64,000 nucleotides of DNA from DATBAX01 sp963723765 (GTDB lineage: Bacteria; Acidobacteriota; Terriglobia; Terriglobales; Acidobacteriaceae), in assembly GCA_963723765.1 (NCBI GenBank), contig CAVRSD010000004.1, positions 1 to 64,000 of the forward strand, in the 5' to 3' direction. The translations under genes and the position numbers were made by a program. Of this stretch, positions 53,698-62,337 are shown in pieces. How positions within the stretch are numbered: the stretch's first letter is position 1; every line of letters begins with the position of its first letter. Under the pieces are notes generated by a model. It was given only the letters and a program-made list of their open reading frames with translations, was not told the origin of the DNA and made no database searches.

Positions 53698-56132
53698 ATG
53701 GCCAAGGCACCGAAGCAACGTAATGCTCCCGACGGCTTTGTCGTCGCCACGTTCAATCAGGCGATGACCGCGCATCGGGCCGGCGATCTCGTGCGGGCGG
53801 AGCAGCTCTATCGACTGGTACTCAGCAACGATCCGCGCCAGTTCGACGCGATGCACATGCTCGGCGTCGTCGCCGGCCAGCGCGGCGATTTCCGCGAGGG
53901 CGCGCGCATCCTCACGGAAGCGCTGAAGGTCAAGCCGGATTCCGCCGACGGGCTCATCAATCTCGGCCGCATGCAGGCCGCGCTCTCTGACTACGCCGCG
54001 GCGGGGGAGAGCTACCGCAAGGCGCTCGCGCTCAATCCCAATCATCCGCTCGCACAAAACAGCTACGGCATCATCCTGCGCAGGCTCGGGCACGCCGAGG
54101 ACGCGATCTCCCATTGCGACAAGGCGATCGCCCTCGCGCCGAGCTACGGCGAAGCCTGGAACAATCGCGGCAATGCGCTGTTCGATCTCGGCCGCCACGA
54201 CGAGGCACTCGAGAGCTATACCCGTGCGCTCTCGCTCGCCCCCGGCCTCGCCGAAGCGATGCTCGGCCGCGGCAACGTCATGCTGGCGCAGGAGCACTAC
54301 GACGAGGCGCTCGCCAATTACGACAAGGCACTGGCGGTGAAGGCGAACAGTGCCGATTGCCTCACCGGACGCGGCTTCGCGCTTCGAGCCCTCAAGCGGT
54401 TCGCGCCGGCGGCGGAGAGTTTCGAGCGCGCGCTCGCCCTCGATCCCGGCAATGCCGACGCCTGGCTCGGCCGTGCCGCCGTGCTGATGGAGCTGCGGCG
54501 CTTTGGCGAGGCCGCCGCGTGCTTCGACAAGGTGCTGGCGGCCCGGCCCGACTTCGCGGAGGCCTATTACGGCCGCGGCCGCGCGCTGCAGGCGCTGCGA
54601 CGCTACGACGACGCGCTTGCCGATTTCGACACCGCACTGGCGATGCAGCCGTTCTTCGCCGAATGCCTCTATGCCTGCGGCAACCTGCTGCGCGAGCAAA
54701 ACCGCCTCGAGGAAGCAGCCCAGGCGTTCGAGCGTCTCTACGACTTCGCGCCGGACCACGATTTTCTCAAAGGGATGTTGCTCTACACCAGGATGTTCTG
54801 CGGCGATTGGGACCGCTACGCCGAGCTCGCCGACGCCGTCACCTGGGACATCCAGATGGGGCAGAAGGCGACGGAGCCCTTCGTCTATCAGGCGGTCTCG
54901 AATTCGCCCGCCGATCTCAAGCGCTGCGCCGAGATTTTCTCAGCCGCGCGCTATCCCGCCGCGGCGACGCCGATATGGACGGGCGAGCGATACACGCACG
55001 ACAAGATCCGCGTCGGCTATGTGGCCGGCGAGTTCCGCTACCAGGCGACGTCGATCCTGATCGCGGAGCTGTTCGAACGCCACGACAAGAACCGCTTCGC
55101 GCTCTATGCCTTCGACAACGGTTGGGACGACGGCAGCGCGCTGCGCAAGCGCATCGCTGCGGCCTGCGACGAGGTGGTCGACATCGCGAGCCTCGGCGAC
55201 ATGGCGGCGGCCGGTGCGATCCGGCAGCGCGAGATCGACGTTCTCGTCGATCTCAGCGGCTACTTCGGGCTGGAGCGGACCGGCGTGTTCGCGCTCAAGC
55301 CGGCCCCGGTGCAGGTCAACTATCTCGGCTTTCCCGGCACCTTGGGCGCCGACTACATCGACTACATCATCGCCGACAAGGTCGTGATCCCGCCGGAGGA
55401 GGCCGAGTTCTACACCGAGAAGGTCGCCTGGCTTCCCGATTGCTACCAGGCGAACGACACCAGGCGGCGCATCGCCGAACGCGTACCGACGCGCCAGGAG
55501 CAGGGATTGCCGGAGCAGGGTTTCGTGTTCTGCTGCTTCAACAACACTTACAAGATCACGCCAGACGTGTTCGACGTGTGGATGCGGCTCCTCGGCCGGG
55601 TCGAAGGCAGCGTGCTGTGGCTGCTCCAGCATACCGAGCTTACGCCGCGCAATCTGCGCCGCGAGGCGGAGAGCCGTGGCATCGCGCCGGAACGGCTGGT
55701 GTTCGCGTCGGGCATCCCGCTGGAGGAGCATCTCGCGCGGCACTGCCTCGCCGACCTGTTCCTCGACACGCTGCCCTACAATGCGCACACCACCGGAAAC
55801 GACGCGTTGTGGGCGGGATTGCCACTGCTCACCTGCGAAGGCACGACTTTTCCGGGCCGCGTCGCCGCGAGCCTGCTGCGCGCGGTGGGCGTCCCTGAGC
55901 TGATCGCGGGGTCGCTTGCCGAGTACGAGACGATGGCTTTGAGGCTCGCCGAGGACCCGGCGTTGCTGACTTCGTTCAAGGCGAAGCTCGCGGCGAACCG
56001 CGGTAGCTGCGCGCTATTCAACGCGGAACGCTTCGCCCGCCACGTCGAGGCGGCCTATACCGCGATGCGGGAGCGGGCGCAGCGCGGGAGCGACGCCCGA
56101 GAGCTTCGCGGTCGACGCCGATCGCGAAGTAA
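53698..56132 (+). CDS. TPR-repeat O-linked N-acetylglucosaminyltransferase-like (GT41, SPINDLY-like) protein; 3' end uncertain
   Basis: About 810 residues. The N-terminal half is a superhelix of about 10 TPRs (for example YRLVLSNDPRQFDAMHMLGV and DALADFDTALAMQP). The C-terminal half is a GT41 catalytic domain: KIRVGYVAGEFRYQ, VDLSGYFGLERTGVFALKPA, PVQVNYLGFPGTLGADYIDY, CCFNNTYKITPDVFDVWMRL and DTLPYNAHTTGNDALWAGLP. The Lys of FNNTYK is kept, but the His that follows the DFG-N-like turn in OGT is Gln449 here. The ORF runs to 56520 across a methyltransferase gene; removing two single bases (near 56091 and 56129) ends it at TAA 56130-56132 with PESFAVDADRE. It should add sugars to proteins in the cytosol. 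Confidence 0.83.
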
Positions 56133-56139
56133 CGCGTCG

Positions 56140-56909
56140 TCACATCGCCTGCGCAACGCCGACGATGTTCCAGGCCTGCTCGTCCGGCGGTCCTTCGCCG
56201 TCGGGGAAGCTCGAGAGCTGCAACAGCCGCATGCCGTTGCAGCGCAGGACGAGGTCGAGCTCCTGCGGAAAGAAGAACCGCATGGTATGCGTCTCTTCCC
56301 ATGCCGTGGTGCCGGCGGCGTCGGTGCGCTCGATGTCGAAGTGCACGTGGCAGAGTTGCGCCATCGGCTCGAGCCGCGTGCGCGTCCGGCGCACGATCCG
56401 CGTGTCGCCGACGACTCGCTTCCGCGGTTCGTTCGCCCGGACGCTGCGCGAGCACCGCGAGGCCGTTCCAGACGTCGAACACGAAAAGGCCCGCCGGCGC
56501 GAGATGCCTGCGCAGGGTGACGAGCGCGGCGACGAGGTCCGCATTCTCGTACTGATAGCCGAGCACCATGAACATCATCAGCGCGACGTCGAAACGCTGG
56601 CCGAGATCGAGCCGGCAGACGTCGCCCTCGACGAATATCGGGGCATGGGCGAAGCGCAAGCGTAGCTGCCTTGGCGCGCGCCTGCGCCAGCATGCCGGGA
56701 GCGCGGTCGACGCCGGTGACGCGGTGTCCGCGTTGGGCGAGCGGCAACGCATGATTTCCGGTGCCGCAGCCGAGATCGAGAATGCTCTTCGAGCCGGGCG
56801 CGCCGTGTTTCGCGAGCAGGCGTTCGATAAGGTCGACCTCGCCGGCATAGTCCTTCGCGCGATAGAGGATGTCGTAGCAGTCGGCGTAATCCGCCCCGAA
56901 CACCGTCAC
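56140..56909 (-). pseudogene. SAM-dependent methyltransferase, two frameshifts
   Basis: A class I methyltransferase, restored length 255 residues. SAM motif I is KSILDLGCGTGNHALPLAQR, followed by HRVTGVDRAPGMLAQARAKA, then VEGDVCRLDLGQRFDVALMM and YQYENADLVAALVTLRRHLA-PAGLFVFDVWNG. The last part (RRTRTRLEPMAQLCHVHFDI to EQAWNIVGVAQAM) lies in a third frame. Breaks near 56659 and 56437 each fit one extra C on the coding strand. The start GTG (56909) overlaps the restored DegT stop (GTGA). The role in sugar or protein methylation is inferred from the neighbours. Confidence 0.83.
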
Positions 56910-58029
56910 GCGAGCAACTCCCGGACGGCGGCACACACCCGCTCGATCTGGGCGTCGTCGAGCGTCAGCCCGGAGGGGAGATAAGTCCGCGGCGGGCGAG
57001 GCGCTCGGTCACAGGGTATTGCTCGCCAGCAAAAAGTCCGCGCTCGCGCAGCACCGGCTGCTCGTGCATGCCGACGAAGAACGGCCGCGTGTCGACGCCG
57101 CGTGCCCGGAGGCGTGCGGCGAATTCCGTCGCATCGAACGGCACGGCGTCATCGAGCACGACGCCGTACATCCAGTAGACGTTCTTGAAGCCGGGCCGCT
57201 CGACCGGAAGATGCAACCCCGCAATTTTGCCGAGCCGCTCGTTGTAGCGCGCCGCCATGCGGCGCTTGTGGGCCACATGATCCTCGATGCGCGCGACCTG
57301 GGCGAGGCCGATGCCGGCCTGCACGTTGGTCATGCGGAAATTGTGGCCTAGCGCGGTATGCCAGAAGCGCCGCTCGCGCTGGAACGCGAGGTTGCGCAGG
57401 CTGCGGAGCCGCTCGGCGAGAACTTCGTCATCGGTGACGACCATGCCGCCTTCGCCGGTGGTGACGATCTTGTTGGCATAGAAGCTGAAGCAAGCGAGTG
57501 CGCCGATCCCGCCGGCGCGGCGGCCGTGGCACTCGGCGCCGTGTGCTTCGGCGGCATCCTCGACGACGGCGAGGCCCCGGTTCCGCGCCAGCTCCATGAG
57601 CGGCACCATGTCGGCCATATGGCCATAGATGTGAACCGGCATGACGGCGCGGGTACGCGGCGTGATCTTGCGCGCGACCTCGCCGACGTCGAGGCACCAG
57701 GTGTCGGGCTCGCAGTCGACCAGCACGGGGATGCAGCCGGCGCGCAGCACGGCGAGCGCGCAGGAGATGATGGTGAAGCTCGGCATGATGACTTCGGCGC
57801 CGGGGGGAAGCTGCAGCGCCTCCATCGCGAGCTGGAGCGCCGCGGTGCCGTTGCAGAGCGACACGCCGTGCCGTACACCGCAATAGTCCGCCCATCGCCG
57901 CTCGAACTCCGGAATGAACCGGCCTTCCGAGGATATCCAGGAAGTATCGAGCGCCTCGATGACATTGGCGCGCGCCTGCGCGTCGAGCAGCGGCTCCGAG
58001 ACCGGAATCATGACGGGGCCTGGCTTCAT
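56906..58029 (-). CDS. DegT/DnrJ/EryC1/StrS-type PLP sugar aminotransferase; 3' frameshift
   Basis: About 374 residues. PLP fold I: SWISSEGRFIPEFERRWADY, GVSLCNGTAALQLAMEALQL, PGAEVIMPSFTIISCALAVL, ITPRTRAVMPVHIYGHMADM, VVEDAAEAHGAECHGRRAGG, CFSFYANKIVTTGEGGMVVT (the PLP Lys is in ANKIVTT) and HNFRMTNVQAGIGLAQVARI. Members transfer an amino group to keto-sugars to make amino-sugar nucleotides. Near the 3' end the frame as written stops at 56965. Restoring one missing T gives LYLPSGLTLDDAQIERVCAA and a TGA that overlaps the methyltransferase start (GTGA). The start ATG overlaps the cupin stop (ATGA). Confidence 0.88.
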
Positions 58030-58481
58030 GACGGCTCTGGGATCCCCTTGGTCACGCGCACCATCGTTGCGTCGATGCCGGGGAACGGGGTCTTGTCCCT
58101 GTCGCCCGCATAGGGACCCTGTTTGACCTCGACCATGTCGATCTCTTCGATCACCTCGAAGCCGTGGCCGCCGGCGATGAGCAGGATCACGTCGCCCGGT
58201 CCGAGCACGCGGCTTTCGATATAGGCGCGTTGCGTGTTGTAGAAATCGACCCGCAGCCGGCCGCGGCGCAGGAACAGCGCTTCCTGGGTGTATTGGACGG
58301 CGCGCGGCACCGGATTGTGGACATGCGGCTTGATCACGTGGCCCGTCGGATGCCGCATGCAGGCGAGCTGCTGGGAATAGTCGGAGGGCGTGAAGAAATG
58401 GATGCCGGGCTCGGCCGGTTCGTTGCGCAGGATGATCGCAAGAACGACGCCGCCGTCTTCGATGCGTTCGAGCGCGGTCAT
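58026..58481 (-). CDS. Cupin-fold protein
   Basis: A 151-residue single-domain cupin with metal-like ligands HVIKPHVHNPVPR (H-x-H) and GPGDVILLIAGGHGFEVIEE (late His in GGHGF). It is close in style to the small cupins near sugar-nucleotide genes (sugar isomerase or epimerase-like, WxcM/FdtA region), but not clearly any of them. It is coupled on both sides by ATGA overlaps, to the sulfotransferase upstream and to DegT downstream, so its function is tied to both. Confidence 0.82.
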   Translation of the reverse strand: MTALERIEDGGVVLAIILRNEPAEPGIHFFTPSDYSQQLACMRHPTGHVIKPHVHNPVPRAVQYTQEALFLRRGRLRVDFYNTQRAYIESRVLGPGDVILLIAGGHGFEVIEEIDMVEVKQGPYAGDRDKTPFPGIDATMVRVTKGIPEPS

Positions 58482-59263
58482 GGCGGCGGCGCGAAATAGC
58501 GCGCGATTTCGCTTCCGAACATCGCATCCACCTTGGCGCGCTCCTCGGTGGTGAGCATCTCGTCGTAGCTGTTCTTGTAGCCCTTGTTGATGAAGCGATG
58601 GCCCTGGCTGTAGCCGGTCGAGAGCTTCTTGTTGAAGAACACGCCCTCGATCCCTTTCTCGACCTCCTGCTCCTCGAGCGCGGCCATCGACTTCATCGAG
58701 CTGCGCTCGACCGCATGGGCAATCCGCTCTGGACCGATCCGCGCACCGAGGAATTCGAGGATTTTTCCGAGCTCGCCGGCGGGCTCGGCGACGAGATTCT
58801 GATAGGTCACGAGATGTACCGGGATCTGCGACTGGCCGAGCCAGGAGCGCACGTGGGACATCCACGGTCCGTATTCGGGAAAGGCCATGCCGCCGGTCGC
58901 GATGAAGCGCGCGACGAAATCGCGAAACGCCGGAGATTGTGCCGTGCGGTTTCCGCCGCCGACGAGGTTTTCGAAATCCCAGGCGGACATCATCACGTCG
59001 ATCGGATGACGGATGAGGTAAATCGCCTTGTTGGTCGCTTTGATGATCGGCAGGGCGGGATTATACGGCAGGTGCGACTTGAACAGGCGCAGGCCGCCGA
59101 CCGTCGCCGGGGCCGCGCGCGGATGGGCATGAATATCGATGATGTACTTGCGCTCCAATTCGTGAACGTCCGCGCTGTCCGGAAACAGGCCGTGGAACAA
59201 CAGGAAGCTCAAATAGGTGACGCCCGACTTCGGAAACGCCGACAGGCTCACGAGACTTTGCAC
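58478..59263 (-). CDS. Sulfotransferase family protein
   Basis: About 261 residues. PAPS-binding signatures: SAFPKSGVTYLSFLLFHG (5'-phosphosulfate loop) and YLIRHPIDVMMSAWDFEN (3'-phosphate site); also VVGG-type GGLRLFKSHLPYN and a C-terminal RFINKGYKNSYDEM. These enzymes transfer sulfate from PAPS to hydroxyl or amino groups of carbohydrates or small molecules. The start is probably the GTG at 59263, 6 nt after GGGAGG. It ends by ATGA overlap with the cupin and heads the coupled unit. Confidence 0.87.
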   Translation of the reverse strand: MQSLVSLSAFPKSGVTYLSFLLFHGLFPDSADVHELERKYIIDIHAHPRAAPATVGGLRLFKSHLPYNPALPIIKATNKAIYLIRHPIDVMMSAWDFENLVGGGNRTAQSPAFRDFVARFIATGGMAFPEYGPWMSHVRSWLGQSQIPVHLVTYQNLVAEPAGELGKILEFLGARIGPERIAHAVERSSMKSMAALEEQEVEKGIEGVFFNKKLSTGYSQGHRFINKGYKNSYDEMLTTEERAKVDAMFGSEIARYFAPPP

Positions 59264-59468
59264 ACCCACCTCCCTTCGACCCCAGCGCCTGCGATCACGC
59301 GGCCCACGATCACGCTGCAAGGTCCGGCATCGTCAATCTCGAACGGACGAGACGGGACCGATGGAGGATGAGAACGTCGGCGTCAGCCCAATTTATCAGC
59401 AGAGCGGTTCGGCATTCAAGGTATCGCCGAGCCGGGGGTGCGCCGAAAATGCCTTTCTGTTGTGTGGC

Positions 59469-60746
59469 TTACATCAGGGCCACGTCGGGAAACCTGGGCG
59501 TGCGGCCGTCCCGCACCCGCGCACAGGCATCGGTTACGATGCCGGTCACGCGATCGACGAAGGTCTCCCAAGGGTAGGCGGCGAGGCGCTTGCGGCCGCG
59601 TTCGGCGAGCGTCGCGCAGAGCGCGTCGTCGCGCCACAGCCGCACCATCGCCTCGGCAAGGGCCTCGGGCGAGCGCGGATCGACCAGCAGGCCGGCATCG
59701 CCGGTCTGCTCGCGCAAACCGCGGATATCGGAGGTGATGACGGGGCGGCCGAAGTGCCACGCCTCGAGCGGCGGGATATTGGTCGGCCCGAAGAACGTCG
59801 GCATCACCAGCGCGACCGACTGTGCGTAGAGCGCAGCCATGTCCTCGTCGGGCACCGGACCGAGGTAGCGTACTTCGTTTATGAGGCCGAGCTGCGCGGC
59901 GGACGCCCACATTTCCTTGAAATTGAGTGCGCGCGCGTAATCGGAATAGGAGCCGCAAAACACGACGGGGATGCGCTCTCCCGTCTTGTCGGCGATGATT
60001 TTGAGCGCCTGCACGATCAGCGCATGGTTCTTGTGCCGCCAGAACTGCGCCGGATAGAAGAAGTAGCGCTTCGGCAGCCGGTGCTTGGCGGCGACCCGCG
60101 CGAGCTCCTGCGGCGCGGGCATCGGCGCCCGCGCTACCGGCGAGAAGTAGGGGAGGATGCGCACGCGGTCGGCATCGATCAGGTGGCCGTAGAAGCGCAG
60201 CAGGTCCTCCCTGCCGACTTCGGAGTCGACGATGACGAGCGTCGCGTAGCGGCAGACGTTGGTATAGAGATATTCGCGCCGGTCGAACTCGCCGAACGCG
60301 CTGACCTCCGGAAATTCGGGCTGCAGGCGGTGATTGAGGTCGTAGACGCTCATCACGAACGGGGTGAGCCAGGAGAACGCCGGGCCATAGGGTCCGAGCA
60401 TCAGCAGGAGATCGACCCCGGCACTGCGGAACGAGGCCGCCGCCTTGCGGTCGGCGTGGAAGGCATCAAGCGCGATCTTCGGCTGCGGCGTGGGCTTCGC
60501 CTTGAGAAATGCTTCGGGTGGTTGCAGCTGCGGCGCCGCCTGATGCAACGCCCGGATCGGCAGGCCGCGGTAGGCGAGCCCGCCGGTGTTCGCGAGCGCA
60601 CCGAGATTGTGCTGCGGCGAGGTCAGATACACGAGCTCTTGCGTGAGCCGCGGCGCGATCTCGCTCAATGCATTGAGCAGCACGACCTCGTAATGAAAGC
60701 CGCCGTCGATCGAGTTCAACGTATGGGTGAGCACCCCCACGCGCAT
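59469..60746 (-). CDS. Glycosyltransferase family 4/1-type (GT-B fold)
   Basis: A complete 425-residue GT-B glycosyltransferase. It has the early VGVLTHTLNSIDGGFHYEV, the linker region FFYPAQFWRHKNHALIVQAL (GT1/GT4 nucleotide-binding entry), RYLGPVPDEDMAALYAQSVA, VMPTFFGPTNIPPLEAWHFG with the E-x7-E motif region, and RPVITSDIRGLREQTGDAGL. It probably adds a sugar to a lipid-linked or protein-linked glycan in the cytoplasm; donor and acceptor are unknown. About 200 bp separate it from the sulfotransferase gene. ATG 60746 is used. Confidence 0.9.
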   Translation of the reverse strand: MRVGVLTHTLNSIDGGFHYEVVLLNALSEIAPRLTQELVYLTSPQHNLGALANTGGLAYRGLPIRALHQAAPQLQPPEAFLKAKPTPQPKIALDAFHADRKAAASFRSAGVDLLLMLGPYGPAFSWLTPFVMSVYDLNHRLQPEFPEVSAFGEFDRREYLYTNVCRYATLVIVDSEVGREDLLRFYGHLIDADRVRILPYFSPVARAPMPAPQELARVAAKHRLPKRYFFYPAQFWRHKNHALIVQALKIIADKTGERIPVVFCGSYSDYARALNFKEMWASAAQLGLINEVRYLGPVPDEDMAALYAQSVALVMPTFFGPTNIPPLEAWHFGRPVITSDIRGLREQTGDAGLLVDPRSPEALAEAMVRLWRDDALCATLAERGRKRLAAYPWETFVDRVTGIVTDACARVRDGRTPRFPDVALM

Positions 60747-60855
60747 GCCGCTTACGCCTCCACCGCGCCACGTCGCGTGGAATTATGACAGCGCGGGGAG
60801 GGGCCGTCCATGATCAGCAAGGCCAAGCCGGAGCGCGCCGCATCCCCCATGAATG

Positions 60856-60944
60856 GTCATGGCCGGGCTTGTCCCGGCCACCCCGCTTATCGGGGCACGG
60901 CCGTGCCACATGATCGGGGTCGCCGGGACAAGCCCGGCGATGAC
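60856..60944. repeat. REP-like palindrome, second copy of the GGCCGGGCTTGTCCCGGC family
   Basis: GTCATGGCCGGGCTTGTCCC followed by GGCC is mirrored by GTCGCCGGGACAAGCCCGGC then GATGAC. It separates the two glycosyltransferase genes. The right arm is identical to that at 63438..63526 and closely related to the copy at 50563. Confidence 0.85.
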
Positions 60945-60975
60945 GGCGTCAATGTGTCGACGCCGGCGAACTTCA

Positions 60976-61647
60976 CTACGTCGCCGAGCAATTCGTGCGG
61001 AAGAACTCGATGAGCTTGTCCGGACAGGTGTGATGAATGGTCGGCTTGCCCGTCGTGCCGCGCTTGCCGCCGGAGGTTTTCAAGAACCGGTACATCAGGC
61101 GGTCGTCGTTGTAGTCGCGGGTCTCGCGAAACAGCACGGCGCCCGCGGTCCCGAGCTCGCGACGAAACACCACGCAGTTGTTGTCGCACATCTCGTAGGG
61201 GACGCGGCGCCCGGGATCGTCGCCGACGGATTCGAAGCGGTCGACGCCGAGGCGCTCGCCGGCGGCGGTCCAGATCGTGCGCAAGGTCGAGGCCCAGCGC
61301 AGGCCCTGCGCGGCCTCGGCGAGCGCGGCGAGATGGCCGTCGTCCCAGCGCACGTCGTCGTCGGCGAAGGTGACCCATGGCGTCATCGCCGTCATCAAGC
61401 CGACGGCGCGCAGCGCCGAGCCCGGCGCATTGCCGTTGCGGCCCAATCCCGGCGGCAACACGATGCTCAGCCGCTGCGCGGAGTTGTAGGTCTCCGGCGG
61501 GTTCGCCGCCGCATCGCGCATCTGGTCCCACAGCAGCAGATGGAAGACGGTGCCTCCGGTCTGCCGGTCCATGCTCGCGATCAGCCGATCGAGCGACGGC
61601 TTGCCGGTGGTCGGCGTGATGACGGTGATGTCGAGGGGCGGCGCCAT
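60976..61647 (-). CDS. Family 2-like glycosyltransferase (GT-A)
   Basis: A 223-residue GT-A glycosyltransferase. It starts DITVITPTTGKPSLDRLIAS, has the DXD-like metal motif in WVTFADDDVRWDDGHLAAL, then VPYEMCDNNCVVFRRELG and KPTIHHTCPDKLIEFF. It is shorter than polymer-making GT2 enzymes and lacks membrane segments, so it likely works on a soluble or peripheral acceptor. It starts 16 bp after the pyroglutamyl peptidase stop, so it may be co-transcribed with meaB and that gene. Confidence 0.87.
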   Translation of the reverse strand: MAPPLDITVITPTTGKPSLDRLIASMDRQTGGTVFHLLLWDQMRDAAANPPETYNSAQRLSIVLPPGLGRNGNAPGSALRAVGLMTAMTPWVTFADDDVRWDDGHLAALAEAAQGLRWASTLRTIWTAAGERLGVDRFESVGDDPGRRVPYEMCDNNCVVFRRELGTAGAVLFRETRDYNDDRLMYRFLKTSGGKRGTTGKPTIHHTCPDKLIEFFRTNCSAT

Positions 61648-61663
61648 CGGCGAAGCTCAGGGC

Positions 61664-62337
61664 TCAGGCCGGCGGTTTCGGCGCGAGTACGGCAGGCCGC
61701 TGCATCCGTGCCAATGCCGTCATGGCGATGAGGATCGCCTCCGATGCGCGCACGAGGTCGCCCAGTCGGTAATGTGCCGCCGCTTCGCCGAAACCGGGCG
61801 CGCCTTGCGCGCGACCGGCGGCACGTGGACGAAGGCGACGAGGCGAGGGCCGCCCGGGACGCGTGCGCTTTCGAGCGCACGCCAGTAGATGTAGTTGCAG
61901 AGATAGCTCCCGGCATTGCGCGAGGGCGCGGCGCCGACGCCCGCATCCCGCGCCGCCTCGATGAGGCGCGCGAGCGGGCGCGGATTGCGCAGCGCCGCCC
62001 GGCCCGGGGCGATCGCGGGCCGCGCCGGGCGATACCCGCCGGCATCGGGGAACAGCACCGACATGCGGTTGCGCGCAATCTCTTCGATGCGCAGATGCCG
62101 CGCGCGTCCCGCGAGGCCGAACAGCAGCACGATATCGGGTCGCTCGCGCGCGATGAGAGCCGGCAGCTCGCGGTCGACATCGGCATAGCGCACGGCGAAT
62201 ACGTGCGCGAGGCGGCGGGTGCCAGCGAGCGCAGGACGGCGGCGCCGCGCGAGGGCCAATGCTACGAGCCCGCTCGGGTTGAACGGCGCACCGGGAAAGC
62301 GGCCGAAGCCGCCGATCAGCACCTTGAGCTCGCTCAC
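61664..62337 (-). CDS. Pyroglutamyl-peptidase I-like cysteine peptidase (C15), 3' frameshift
   Basis: About 224 residues. It matches family C15: KVLIGGFGRFPGAPFNPS, PDIVLLFGLAGRARHLRIEE with a Glu in the triad region, NAGSYLCNYIYWRALESAR with the active-site cysteine, and VAFVHVPPV with the histidine. It removes N-terminal pyroglutamate from peptides. After KRRHIT the frame as written runs on to 61720; restoring one missing base near 61770 gives LGDLVRASEAILIAMTALAR and a stop at 61664. The start GTG overlaps the meaB stop (GTGA). Confidence 0.8.
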
